12,255 nucleotides of DNA from Alphaproteobacteria bacterium (lineage in GTDB: Bacteria; Pseudomonadota; Alphaproteobacteria; Rhodobacterales; Rhodobacteraceae), in assembly GCA_030428025.1 (NCBI GenBank), contig JAUIBJ010000039.1:1-12255 (forward strand), read 5' to 3'. This document shows positions 1 to 5,581 of this stretch, piece by piece (position 1 is the stretch's first letter; every line of letters starts with the position of its first letter). A program made the translations under genes and the position numbers. Below the pieces are notes generated by a model. The model did no database searches, was not told where the DNA came from, and saw only the letters and a program-made list of their open reading frames with translations.

Positions 1-1
1 G

Positions 2-343
2 GTGCGCGAGGGGTATCTGCCCGACATGAAGAAGCGCGGCTCGCTGCGCACCGTGTTCGACGGGCGCTACAAGTTCTCGCGCTATTTCGCGCCGGTTGAG
101 CGCCACAGCCCACAGTCGCTGGACGAGCTTTTCGCGCGCAACGATGTCGAGCTCTTCGATCTGCAGCAGGACCCTGGCGAGTTGAACAACCTGGCCCGCG
201 ACCGGGAAGGCAATGCCGAGCTGATCCAGCGGATGAGCGACAAGCTCGAGGCGATCATCAAGGCCGAGATCGGGGTCGATGATGGCCGCGAGATGCCGGA
301 CATCCCGACGGTCGACTGGACGATCGAGCGCGCCGACCTGTGA
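2..343 (+). CDS. Sulfatase (arylsulfatase-like), C-terminal end only
   Basis: This is the last 113 residues of a protein whose frame is already open at the left edge, so the GTG at base 2 is most likely an internal codon and the gene is truncated by the window. The visible part has the C-terminal pattern of the alkaline-phosphatase-superfamily sulfatases. A segment reading DGRYKFSRYFAP (residues 20-31) is followed by ELFDLQQDPGELNNLA (residues 50-65), the usual 'Y-K-x-x-R ... E-L-Y-D-L-x-x-D-P-x-E-x-x-N-L-A' tail, and then by a helical end. The formylglycine Cys/Ser motif and the metal ligands would lie upstream and cannot be checked, so the substrate is unknown. The gene is followed after 46 bases by an outer-membrane protein gene on the same strand. 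Family assignment is fairly secure; activity is not demonstrable here. Confidence 0.78.
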   Translation: MREGYLPDMKKRGSLRTVFDGRYKFSRYFAPVERHSPQSLDELFARNDVELFDLQQDPGELNNLARDREGNAELIQRMSDKLEAIIKAEIGVDDGREMPDIPTVDWTIERADL

Positions 344-345
344 TC

Positions 346-358
346 CGCCCGGCGGGCG
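346..358. terminator. Short GC hairpin after the sulfatase gene
   Basis: CGCCC at 346-350 and GGGCG at 354-358 form a 5-bp stem with a 3-base loop, starting 3 bases after the sulfatase stop codon. No T-run follows. It could be a weak terminator or processing site between the sulfatase and the outer-membrane genes, or chance in GC-rich DNA. Confidence 0.25.
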
Positions 359-389
359 AGCCCAAGCTTCAGCACTTCAAGGAATGACA

Positions 390-1166
390 ATGAAAATCAC
401 CGCTCTCCACCCTGCCCGCGCCGTGGCACTGATTCTCGGCGCCCTGATGACCGCGCTCGTCGCCGGGCCGGGGCCCGCCCGCGCGCAGGACTCCGACTGG
501 CGCATCGAGATCGTGCCCTACCTCTGGGGATCATCCGTTAGCGGAACCGTCGCCACCTTTCCGGGCCTGCCGCCTGCGAATATCGACGCCGATTTCGGCG
601 ACGTGCTCGAAAATCTCGACATGGGCGCCATGCTCTCCTTTACCGCGACGCGCGGCCGGTTCGGCATCATCGGCGATCTGCAATATGTCGATCTTGGCGC
701 CACGGCGCCAACTCCGGGCCCGGCTTTCGGTGGGGTCAAGTTCGACGCCAAGCAGCTTATCGCCACGATCGGGGCGGAATGGTCCGTGGCTCAGGCGCCG
801 AACTACGACATGCGCGTGGTCGGTGCCCTGCGCTACTGGGATGTGGATTCCGACCTCCTGTTTCTGCCCGGCATTCTGCCGGGGGTGCTGGTGTCGGGCT
901 CCGACAGCTGGCTCGACGGCATGATCGGTCTGCGCGGGCGCCACGATCTGGGAGAGCGGACATATCTGACCGGCTGGGCGCTGGCCGGGGCGGGCGGTTC
1001 GGATTTCGCCGCGGATGTGATGGTGGGCCTCGGCTACCGCCTCTCGGACAGGTCCACTCTGGTGGGCGGCTACCGCTATCTCATGGTGGACCGCACCAAT
1101 GGCTCCTTCGTCTATGACGTGGAGCAGGATGGCCTGATACTCGGCGTGAAGCTGGCCCTGAACTGA
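390..1166 (+). CDS. Outer-membrane beta-barrel protein (PYLW-type)
   Basis: An exported protein of 258 residues, predicted to sit in the outer membrane. The start chosen is the ATG at 390, with AAGGA at 379-383 six bases upstream; an in-frame ATG at 384 is the alternative. Residues 1-32 form a signal peptide: a basic start, a hydrophobic stretch at about 11-25, and cleavage after Ala-Arg-Ala. The mature part has alternating polar and nonpolar strands, a PYLW motif at 43-46 and a GYRYL motif at 227-231. Its last strand ends in LGVKLALN instead of a terminal Phe. This pattern is common in small uncharacterised outer-membrane barrels of Proteobacteria. No enzyme or transport signature is visible, so the role is unknown. 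Only 8 bases separate it from the next outer-membrane gene, suggesting co-expression. Confidence 0.72.
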   Translation: MKITALHPARAVALILGALMTALVAGPGPARAQDSDWRIEIVPYLWGSSVSGTVATFPGLPPANIDADFGDVLENLDMGAMLSFTATRGRFGIIGDLQYVDLGATAPTPGPAFGGVKFDAKQLIATIGAEWSVAQAPNYDMRVVGALRYWDVDSDLLFLPGILPGVLVSGSDSWLDGMIGLRGRHDLGERTYLTGWALAGAGGSDFAADVMVGLGYRLSDRSTLVGGYRYLMVDRTNGSFVYDVEQDGLILGVKLALN

Positions 1167-1174
1167 CGCGGCCG

Positions 1175-2341
1175 ATGGGCATGCGGCCAGATCGCGACCC
1201 CGGCCGGCCGCGTGCGGCAGCGAGGGCGGCGGGCAAGGGCGCCGCGCTGGCGGGCTGTCTTGCCGCCCTGCTGCTCGTCTCCCTGTCCGGCAATGCGCGG
1301 GCGCAGACCACCTCGTTCGAGGAACCGGCAGAGATCGTGGCGCCGGAAACGGTCGGCGAGGTCGGTTTTGCCGCCGGCTCGGTGATCGTGGCGCCCATTC
1401 CGTTCGAAAGCCCGTTGCTGGGCAGCGGCCTCGCGCTTGGCGGCGCCTATATGTTCCAGTTCGACGACCGGTCCGATTCCTCGTGGATCGGGGGCGGGGC
1501 GTTCAAGACCAGCAATGGCAGCCGCGGCTACGCGGTGGGCGGCAACCTGAGCTTTGCCAGGGGCACCTGGTCCACCAAGTTCATCCATGTGAACGCCGAT
1601 CTCACCTATGATCTCTATTCGAAGAAGCGCGCCTTCACGGTCAAGCAGTCGGTGCGGGGATACTCGTTCGAGCTCGGGCGCGCGATTTCTCCCGAAACCA
1701 GGCTCGGCGTGACGCTCGGCCATCTGGAAACCTCCTTCTCGCGTCCCGGCGGTGTCGTCCTTCCGCCCGAATACATTCCCGACAGCCGGATACGGCTTGC
1801 CCGGCTGACCTTCGGGCTCGACCATGACCGGCGCGACGACAACATCTATCCCCGGCAAGGCACGCTCGTCCGCGCCCGGCTGACCTATGGCCGGTTTCTT
1901 ATCGGGCGGCAGCGGGACTACACAAAGGCCGTCGTCACCGCCCGCAAATACCTGCCGGTGGGCGGGCAGGGCATTCTTGCCGGGCAGGCGGCGCTCTGCG
2001 CGGCAAGCGGCAGCGCCCCGTTTCTGGATGCCTGCGCCCTGGGCGCGGCGGATGCGTTCCGGGGATATGTCGCGACGGAGTTCATAGGCGATGCGCTTGC
2101 CTCGCTTCAGGTCGAGTACCGGGGGCGGCTGACACGGCGCTTCGGTTTCGTCCTCTTCGCGGGCGCCGGCAGCGTAGCCAACGATTTCGCGGACTTGCCG
2201 AGCAGCCCTCTGCGGACCGCCGGCGGCGTCGGCCTGCGTATCCGCCTTTCCCGCAAGTTCCCCGTCGACTATTCCGTCGATCTTGCCGCCAACGAGCGCG
2301 GGGAACGGCTGCTCTACGTGTCGGTGGGCCAGAGGTTCTGA
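1175..2341 (+). CDS. BamA/TamA (Omp85) family outer-membrane protein lacking POTRA domains
   Basis: This 388-residue protein matches the C-terminal 'surface antigen' barrel of Omp85 proteins. Residues 1-43 look like a long signal peptide with an Arg-rich start, a hydrophobic stretch at 23-38 and an Ala-Arg-Ala cleavage site. Family marks are DHDRRDDNIYPRQGT (216-230), the loop-6 type motif FRGY (295-298), which carries the conserved Arg, and a last strand ending in LLYVSVGQRF with the terminal Phe that outer-membrane assembly recognises. The 60-70 residues between the signal peptide and the barrel are too few for a POTRA domain, and true BamA is about 750-800 residues, so this is not the essential BamA. 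Cys275 and Cys287 flank a segment just before FRGY and might form a disulfide. Start choice is weak: no clear Shine-Dalgarno precedes 1175, and the ATG at 1181 is possible. Its client or substrate is unknown. Confidence 0.75.
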   Translation: MGMRPDRDPGRPRAAARAAGKGAALAGCLAALLLVSLSGNARAQTTSFEEPAEIVAPETVGEVGFAAGSVIVAPIPFESPLLGSGLALGGAYMFQFDDRSDSSWIGGGAFKTSNGSRGYAVGGNLSFARGTWSTKFIHVNADLTYDLYSKKRAFTVKQSVRGYSFELGRAISPETRLGVTLGHLETSFSRPGGVVLPPEYIPDSRIRLARLTFGLDHDRRDDNIYPRQGTLVRARLTYGRFLIGRQRDYTKAVVTARKYLPVGGQGILAGQAALCAASGSAPFLDACALGAADAFRGYVATEFIGDALASLQVEYRGRLTRRFGFVLFAGAGSVANDFADLPSSPLRTAGGVGLRIRLSRKFPVDYSVDLAANERGERLLYVSVGQRF

Positions 2342-2365
2342 CCAAGGGCGGCGGCCGCGTCGGTC

Positions 2366-2383
2366 GGGCGCAGGCCTGCGCCC
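2366..2383. repeat. Perfect 18-base palindrome
   Basis: GGGCGCAGGCCTGCGCCC reads the same on both strands. It lies 24 bases after the Omp85 gene stop codon. As RNA it could fold into a hairpin with a small loop, but no T-run follows. It may be a terminator element or a dimeric-protein binding site; the sequence does not decide. Confidence 0.45.
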
Positions 2384-2423
2384 CTCACGACGTGTGTGAC
2401 GCGACCTGCATGACGGACACGGG

Positions 2424-2463
2424 TCTTCCACCGCCGCTTGGAAACCGCGCTGGCGGTGGAAGA
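2424..2463. terminator. 12-bp perfect stem-loop between convergent genes
   Basis: TCTTCCACCGCC at 2424-2435 is the exact reverse complement of 2452-2463, with a 16-base loop. It sits between the end of the + strand Omp85 gene (2341) and the end of the - strand small gene (2487), 23 bases past the latter's stop, where a shared bidirectional terminator would be expected. There is no T-run on either strand, which is not unusual for high-GC bacteria but lowers certainty. Confidence 0.5.
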
Positions 2464-2486
2464 AAGCTCAGATGTCACAGGCGGGC

Positions 2487-2816
2487 TCAGGTGTGGTTCG
2501 CGCCATCGTCGCGGCCCCGGCCCTTGCCGCCCTTGCCCTTGCCGCCGCGATCGTCGCCGGCGTTGTGGCCCGGTCCGTCGTCCTTGCCGCGGCCGCGGCC
2601 CTTGCCGCCCCGGTCGCCGCCTTCGTTATGACCGGCGCCATCGTCCTTGCCGCGCCCCTGGCGCGCGAGTTCGACATGCGCGCCGTTGAAGGACGGCCCG
2701 GCGCCCAAGGTCAACACGGTACGAGACCCGGCGGGTGCCGCGACACCGGCGACGGGGGCGAAGGCCAGGGCGCTCAGCGAGGCGAGGAAAAGGCTGGATT
2801 TCAGGATCTTTGTCAT
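2487..2816 (-). CDS. Small exported Gly/Arg/Lys/Asp-rich repeat protein
   Basis: A 109-residue protein that I do not recognise as a named family. The start is the ATG whose complement is at 2814-2816, with GGAG about 8-9 bases upstream; a longer open frame reaches 3086 but would bury the signal peptide. Residues 1-28 look like a Sec signal peptide: basic MTKILK, a hydrophobic stretch at 9-20, and an Ala-rich cleavage region at 20-29. Residues 30-53 are a short linker. Residues 54-109 are low complexity, built from two 21-residue-period units (54-74 and 75-94) reading GRGKDDGxGHNxGxDRGGKG, plus a partial third (99-109, GRGRDDGANHT). The tail is highly charged and Gly-rich, so probably disordered, with Asp/His/Asn positions that could bind metal. 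It is divergent from the histidine kinase gene, so it could be that system's target, but nothing proves this. Confidence 0.6.
   Translation of the reverse strand: MTKILKSSLFLASLSALAFAPVAGVAAPAGSRTVLTLGAGPSFNGAHVELARQGRGKDDGAGHNEGGDRGGKGRGRGKDDGPGHNAGDDRGGKGKGGKGRGRDDGANHT
2490..2657 (-). repeat. Imperfect 63-base coding repeats in the small exported protein
   Basis: Two adjoining units (2595-2657 and 2535-2594) encode nearly the same peptide, GRGKDDGxGHNxGxDRGGKG, and a partial third unit (2490-2522) encodes GRGRDDGANHT. The repeats differ by a few substitutions and by extra Lys-Gly codons before the third copy. Such repeats can change copy number by slippage or recombination. Confidence 0.65.
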
Positions 2817-2940
2817 TCTGGTTACTCCATGCTGCGCAGGCTTCATTGCCCGGCTCAGTCCAGCTAGCCTCGGGGATCTCCGATTGGGGAGGGGGGGCAG
2901 ACCAATGCGGCCCGCCGCCGGACTTTGGATGAGCCTTGTC

Positions 2941-2977
2941 CCGACCTTTGGCCGGTCCCGGATCGGACCAAGGTCGG
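2941..2977. promoter_or_regulatory. Inverted repeat in the divergent spacer upstream of the histidine kinase
   Basis: CCGACCTTTGGCC (2941-2953) faces GGACCAAGGTCGG (2965-2977); 11 of 13 positions pair. Inside it, GGTCC (2954-2958) also faces GGACC (2965-2969), giving an alternative fold. The dyad lies 60 bases before the kinase start and about 124 bases upstream of the divergent small gene. It is a candidate operator for a dimeric regulator, possibly the cognate LuxR-type one. There is no experimental or consensus support. Confidence 0.35.
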
Positions 2978-3037
2978 AACGGGCTTGCATTAGCGCGCGA
3001 GGGATTGCCTGATACGGCGTCCGGTACAGGAAGGCGA

Positions 3038-4480
3038 ATGGCAGTTCAGGCGCAAGACCAGCACCCAGTTGCAGGGCGTATGGCACGCCTTGCCTCTCTT
3101 TATGCTCGCATCGCGTCCTTGCCGCTTCACTACCGGTTCGCTCTGGCGGGAAGCATCGTCACTCTTGTCGGGATGCTGGTCATCGGCAACATCGTGAGCC
3201 GGAGCATTGAGACCGGCGTCGTCCGGAATTCCGCGATATCGAGTGCGGTCTATATGGAGAGCTTCATTGCACCGATGTCGCAGGAGCTTGTCATCTCGGA
3301 ACATCTTTCCGACAAGACGATCCGTCGGATGCGGGACCTGCTGGAAAACCCGCCGCTTGCGGATCGGGTCGTGTCGGTCAAGATCTGGCGGCAAGACGGG
3401 CTGCTTGCCTTCAGCAGCGATGCTGACCTGATCGGCCAGTCGTTCGAACAGAGCGAGGATTTGAAGAAGGCATGGCAAGGGCACCTGAACGCCTCCTTCG
3501 ACGAATTGGCTGACGAGGAGAACGAGCGCGAGCGCTTGACGGGCGTTCCCCTGCTTGAGGTCTACAACCCCATCCATTCGATCCTGACCGGTGAGATCAT
3601 CGCGGTGGCCGAGTTCTATCTGGATGCGACGGAGCTCGAATCCGACCTGCGGGCGGCCCATGCCCGTGCCTGGGCCGTGGTCGCGATCGTGACCGGAATG
3701 ACATTCCTCGCCCTGTTCGGGATCGTCCGTTCGGGAAGCCGCACGATCGAATTGCAAACCCGGCGTCTCAAGCTGCAACTCAGCGAACTGGCCCGTGTCT
3801 CGGCCCAGAACGAAGCGTTGCGGGCGCGCGTGCAGGACGCCTCGCGCCGCGTCAGCGAAACGAATGAGCGCTATATGCGCCGGGTCAGTGCCGAGCTGCA
3901 CGACGGGCCCGCCCAGGCGCTGGCGCTCGCCTCGCTCCGACTCGACGCGCTGCTGCGCCGTGCCTCGGTCACCACGGACGACCCCGAGGCGCAAAGCCTT
4001 CGCGCGGTGCTCGACGAGGCGCTCGGCGACGTGCGCGATCTCTGCCGGGGCCTGACATTGCCGGAACTGGACGGGCGGTCCGTCGCCGAGACGCTGGACC
4101 TTGCCATCGACGCGCACGAGCGGCGAACCGGAATCAGGGTGCAGCGCGAATTCGCAGGTGCGAGTTCGATGGAGGGGCCTGCCCCGCATCCTTTCCTGAT
4201 CTGCATCTACCGTTTCGTGCAGGAGGGGCTGATGAACGCTTACCGCCATGCCCCAGGTGCCGATGTCGGTGTCGGTTGCGATGTCGGCGACGGGCATATC
4301 GCGATCCACGTTACCGACCGCGGACCGGGCTTTGTTCTTGGCGAGGCGTCGAAGACCGGGCTCGGCTTGTCCGGACTGCGGGAACGGGTCGAGAGCATCG
4401 GTGGAGCGTTTGATATACGGGTCTGCCCGGCCGGCGGCACCCGTCTTTCGATGTCCTTGCCCAGCGACTCGCTGACATGA
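3038..4480 (+). CDS. Membrane sensor histidine kinase, NarL/DegS type (HisKA_3)
   Basis: A 480-residue inner-membrane kinase that would autophosphorylate and pass phosphate to the regulator encoded next. The start is the ATG at 3038, preceded by AGGAAGG (3028-3034); a TTG 34 codons upstream is unlikely. Order of parts: transmembrane segment at about 35-54; periplasmic sensor domain at about 55-210 with no signature I can name; second transmembrane segment at about 212-231; coiled coil at about 237-285; HisKA_3 box SAELHDGPAQ with phospho-acceptor His288; and the HATPase_c domain with the N-box Asn400 (QEGLMNAYRHA), the G1 box DRGPGF (427-432) and the G2 box GLGLSGLRER (441-450). All catalytic motifs are intact. 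Its stop codon overlaps the regulator's start as ATGA, indicating translational coupling. The signal sensed is unknown. Confidence 0.9.
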   Translation: MAVQAQDQHPVAGRMARLASLYARIASLPLHYRFALAGSIVTLVGMLVIGNIVSRSIETGVVRNSAISSAVYMESFIAPMSQELVISEHLSDKTIRRMRDLLENPPLADRVVSVKIWRQDGLLAFSSDADLIGQSFEQSEDLKKAWQGHLNASFDELADEENERERLTGVPLLEVYNPIHSILTGEIIAVAEFYLDATELESDLRAAHARAWAVVAIVTGMTFLALFGIVRSGSRTIELQTRRLKLQLSELARVSAQNEALRARVQDASRRVSETNERYMRRVSAELHDGPAQALALASLRLDALLRRASVTTDDPEAQSLRAVLDEALGDVRDLCRGLTLPELDGRSVAETLDLAIDAHERRTGIRVQREFAGASSMEGPAPHPFLICIYRFVQEGLMNAYRHAPGADVGVGCDVGDGHIAIHVTDRGPGFVLGEASKTGLGLSGLRERVESIGGAFDIRVCPAGGTRLSMSLPSDSLT

Positions 4481-5124
4481 GCAGGAAGGTTCATATCGTC
4501 GTCGCCGACGATCATCCGCTGTTTCGCGGCGGGGTCGTCCTGACCTTGCAGGAGAATGGCGGTTTCGAGGTCGTTGCCGAAGCCGGTACGGCGGCCGAGG
4601 CTGTCACGGCCATCGAGAACCACATGCCGGATATCGTGTTGCTGGATATTTCCATGCCGGGGTCCGGACTTTCGGCCGCGACCGAGATTTCGCACCGGTT
4701 TCCGGCGGTCGCCATCGTCATCCTGACAGCCTCGGAGGCGGATGACGATCTGCTCGCCGCGCTGAAGGCCGGAGCGCGAGGCTATGCGCTGAAGGGGATT
4801 TCGGCGGACGAGCTGACCGATATCCTTCTGAGCGTGGCCGAGGGCGCCTCTTATGTCTCTCCGACCCTTGCAGGTCGTGTGCTTGCCGCCATGCAGGATC
4901 GCAAGAACCGGCTGGCCTGCGCGCATGACGCCGAAGACCTGACCGAGCGCGAGGCCGACATCCTCCGGCATGTCGCACTCGGGCGCAGCAACAAGGAGAT
5001 TGCCCGTGAGCTGGACCTGCAGGAGAAGACTATCAAGCACTACATGACCAACATCCTTCAGAAGCTTCAGGTTCGAAACCGGGTCGAGGCGGCCCTGAAG
5101 GCCCGCGATATGGGGCTGTCGTGA
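4477..5124 (+). CDS. Response regulator, NarL/FixJ (LuxR-type HTH) family
   Basis: A 215-residue DNA-binding response regulator, the evident partner of the preceding kinase, with which it shares an ATGA overlap. The receiver domain covers about 1-120, with the acidic pair Asp11/Asp12, phospho-acceptor Asp57 (LLDISMP), Thr84 (ILTAS) and Lys106 (ALKG), all in the expected places. A linker at about 121-153 leads to a LuxR/GerE helix-turn-helix at about 154-212 that opens with LTEREADILRHVALGRSNKEI and has the recognition-helix region EKTIKHYMTNILQKL. Length and layout are standard for the family. Target genes cannot be read from the sequence; nearby candidates are the DUF3175 gene just downstream and the divergent small exported protein. 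Confidence 0.92.
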   Translation: MSRKVHIVVADDHPLFRGGVVLTLQENGGFEVVAEAGTAAEAVTAIENHMPDIVLLDISMPGSGLSAATEISHRFPAVAIVILTASEADDDLLAALKAGARGYALKGISADELTDILLSVAEGASYVSPTLAGRVLAAMQDRKNRLACAHDAEDLTEREADILRHVALGRSNKEIARELDLQEKTIKHYMTNILQKLQVRNRVEAALKARDMGLS

Positions 5125-5163
5125 CGGTCCCGAAACGTGGCCCGGTCGCCTATCTCTTCCACC

Positions 5164-5451
5164 ATGTCGAAACAGGGCTCTGAACGCTGGTCGCAGGAGG
5201 TGACAGAGGGCTCCTCCTCTCTCGATCTGGAGGATGGCGTCTTTACCTGGGACGACCCCTTGTGCATCGCGAAATCGCTCAAACACTCGGCCGAGCAGAG
5301 CGGAACGCTCAAGGGTACGGCGCTGCAATCGGCGATGTCGATGCTCACCTTCTACATCAACCGTACCGGTGACAGCCTTCCCGATGGACGCCGCGCGGTG
5401 CTGAACCGCGCCAAGGACGAATTGCGCGGCCTTTTCGACTCCGACAACTGA
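5164..5451 (+). CDS. DUF3175-family small protein
   Basis: A 95-residue soluble protein with no signal peptide or membrane segment. It has the features I associate with DUF3175: RWSQEVTE near the N-terminus (8-15), LDLEDGVF (20-27), DDPLCIAKSLKHSAE (30-44), the well-conserved core SAMSMLTFYINR (56-67) and a C-terminal KDELRGLF (84-91). The biochemical function of this family is not known. The ATG at 5164 is chosen because it gives the usual family length; a GTG nine codons upstream (5137) is possible. Neither start has a clear Shine-Dalgarno. The gene begins 39 bases after the response-regulator stop with no terminator between, so it is probably read through from the two-component operon. Confidence 0.8.
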   Translation: MSKQGSERWSQEVTEGSSSLDLEDGVFTWDDPLCIAKSLKHSAEQSGTLKGTALQSAMSMLTFYINRTGDSLPDGRRAVLNRAKDELRGLFDSDN

Positions 5452-5499
5452 TCCCGCAGCGCCGTCCGCTTGCTCGGAACGCCCGTTGGACCGACGCCA

Positions 5500-5512
5500 C
5501 CGGCATTGCCGG
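5500..5512. terminator. Small hairpin after the two-component operon
   Basis: CCGGC (5500-5504) and GCCGG (5508-5512) enclose a 3-base loop, 48 bases after the DUF3175 stop and just before the candidate promoter of the catabolic operon. No T-run follows. It is either a weak terminator or chance. Confidence 0.2.
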
Positions 5513-5528
5513 AAGCGCGTGCAAAATG

Positions 5529-5557
5529 TTGACAGATGACAGATAGTTTGAAAGTTT
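5529..5557 (+). promoter_or_regulatory. Candidate promoter of the catabolic operon with a tandem direct repeat
   Basis: A consensus-like -35 box TTGACA lies at 5529-5534. At the usual 16-17 base spacing the -10 region (about 5551-5557, AAAGTTT) is poor, which fits an activator-dependent promoter. TGACAGA occurs twice in tandem at 5530-5536 and 5537-5543, overlapping the -35 box, as an operator might. The region is locally AT-rich compared with its surroundings, and a ribosome site (AGAGG, 5571-5575) precedes the first gene at 5582. Confidence 0.4.
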
Positions 5558-5581
5558 GGGCGCAGAAGTGAGAGGTCTGAA

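Noticed and set aside
1175..2341. The Omp85 protein as the essential BamA
   Set aside because: It is half the needed length, has no POTRA domains and is not near the lpxD, fabZ or rseP genes that usually surround bamA.
1112..2431. A 439-codon open frame on the - strand
   Set aside because: It lies fully opposite the Omp85 gene, has Arg/Pro/Gly/Ala-rich composition and no recognisable motif. Long antisense frames are expected in GC-rich genes.
2490..2657. CRISPR-like or VNTR array
   Set aside because: The repeats are imperfect, coding and adjoining without spacers, so they are protein repeats, not CRISPR.
2472..2867. Ala/Val-rich open frame of 131 codons on the + strand, looking like a membrane protein
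   Set aside because: It is the antisense image of the Gly/Arg/Lys-rich repeats of the - strand gene. The - strand frame has a signal peptide, a ribosome site and coherent repeats; this one has none of these.
2936..3037. N-terminal extension of the histidine kinase from a TTG codon
   Set aside because: A good Shine-Dalgarno directly precedes the ATG at 3038, and the extension would cover the dyad in the spacer.
2990..4309. A 439-codon open frame on the - strand opposite the histidine kinase
   Set aside because: The + strand frame has all kinase motifs. The antisense translation shows no domain and is a codon-bias shadow.
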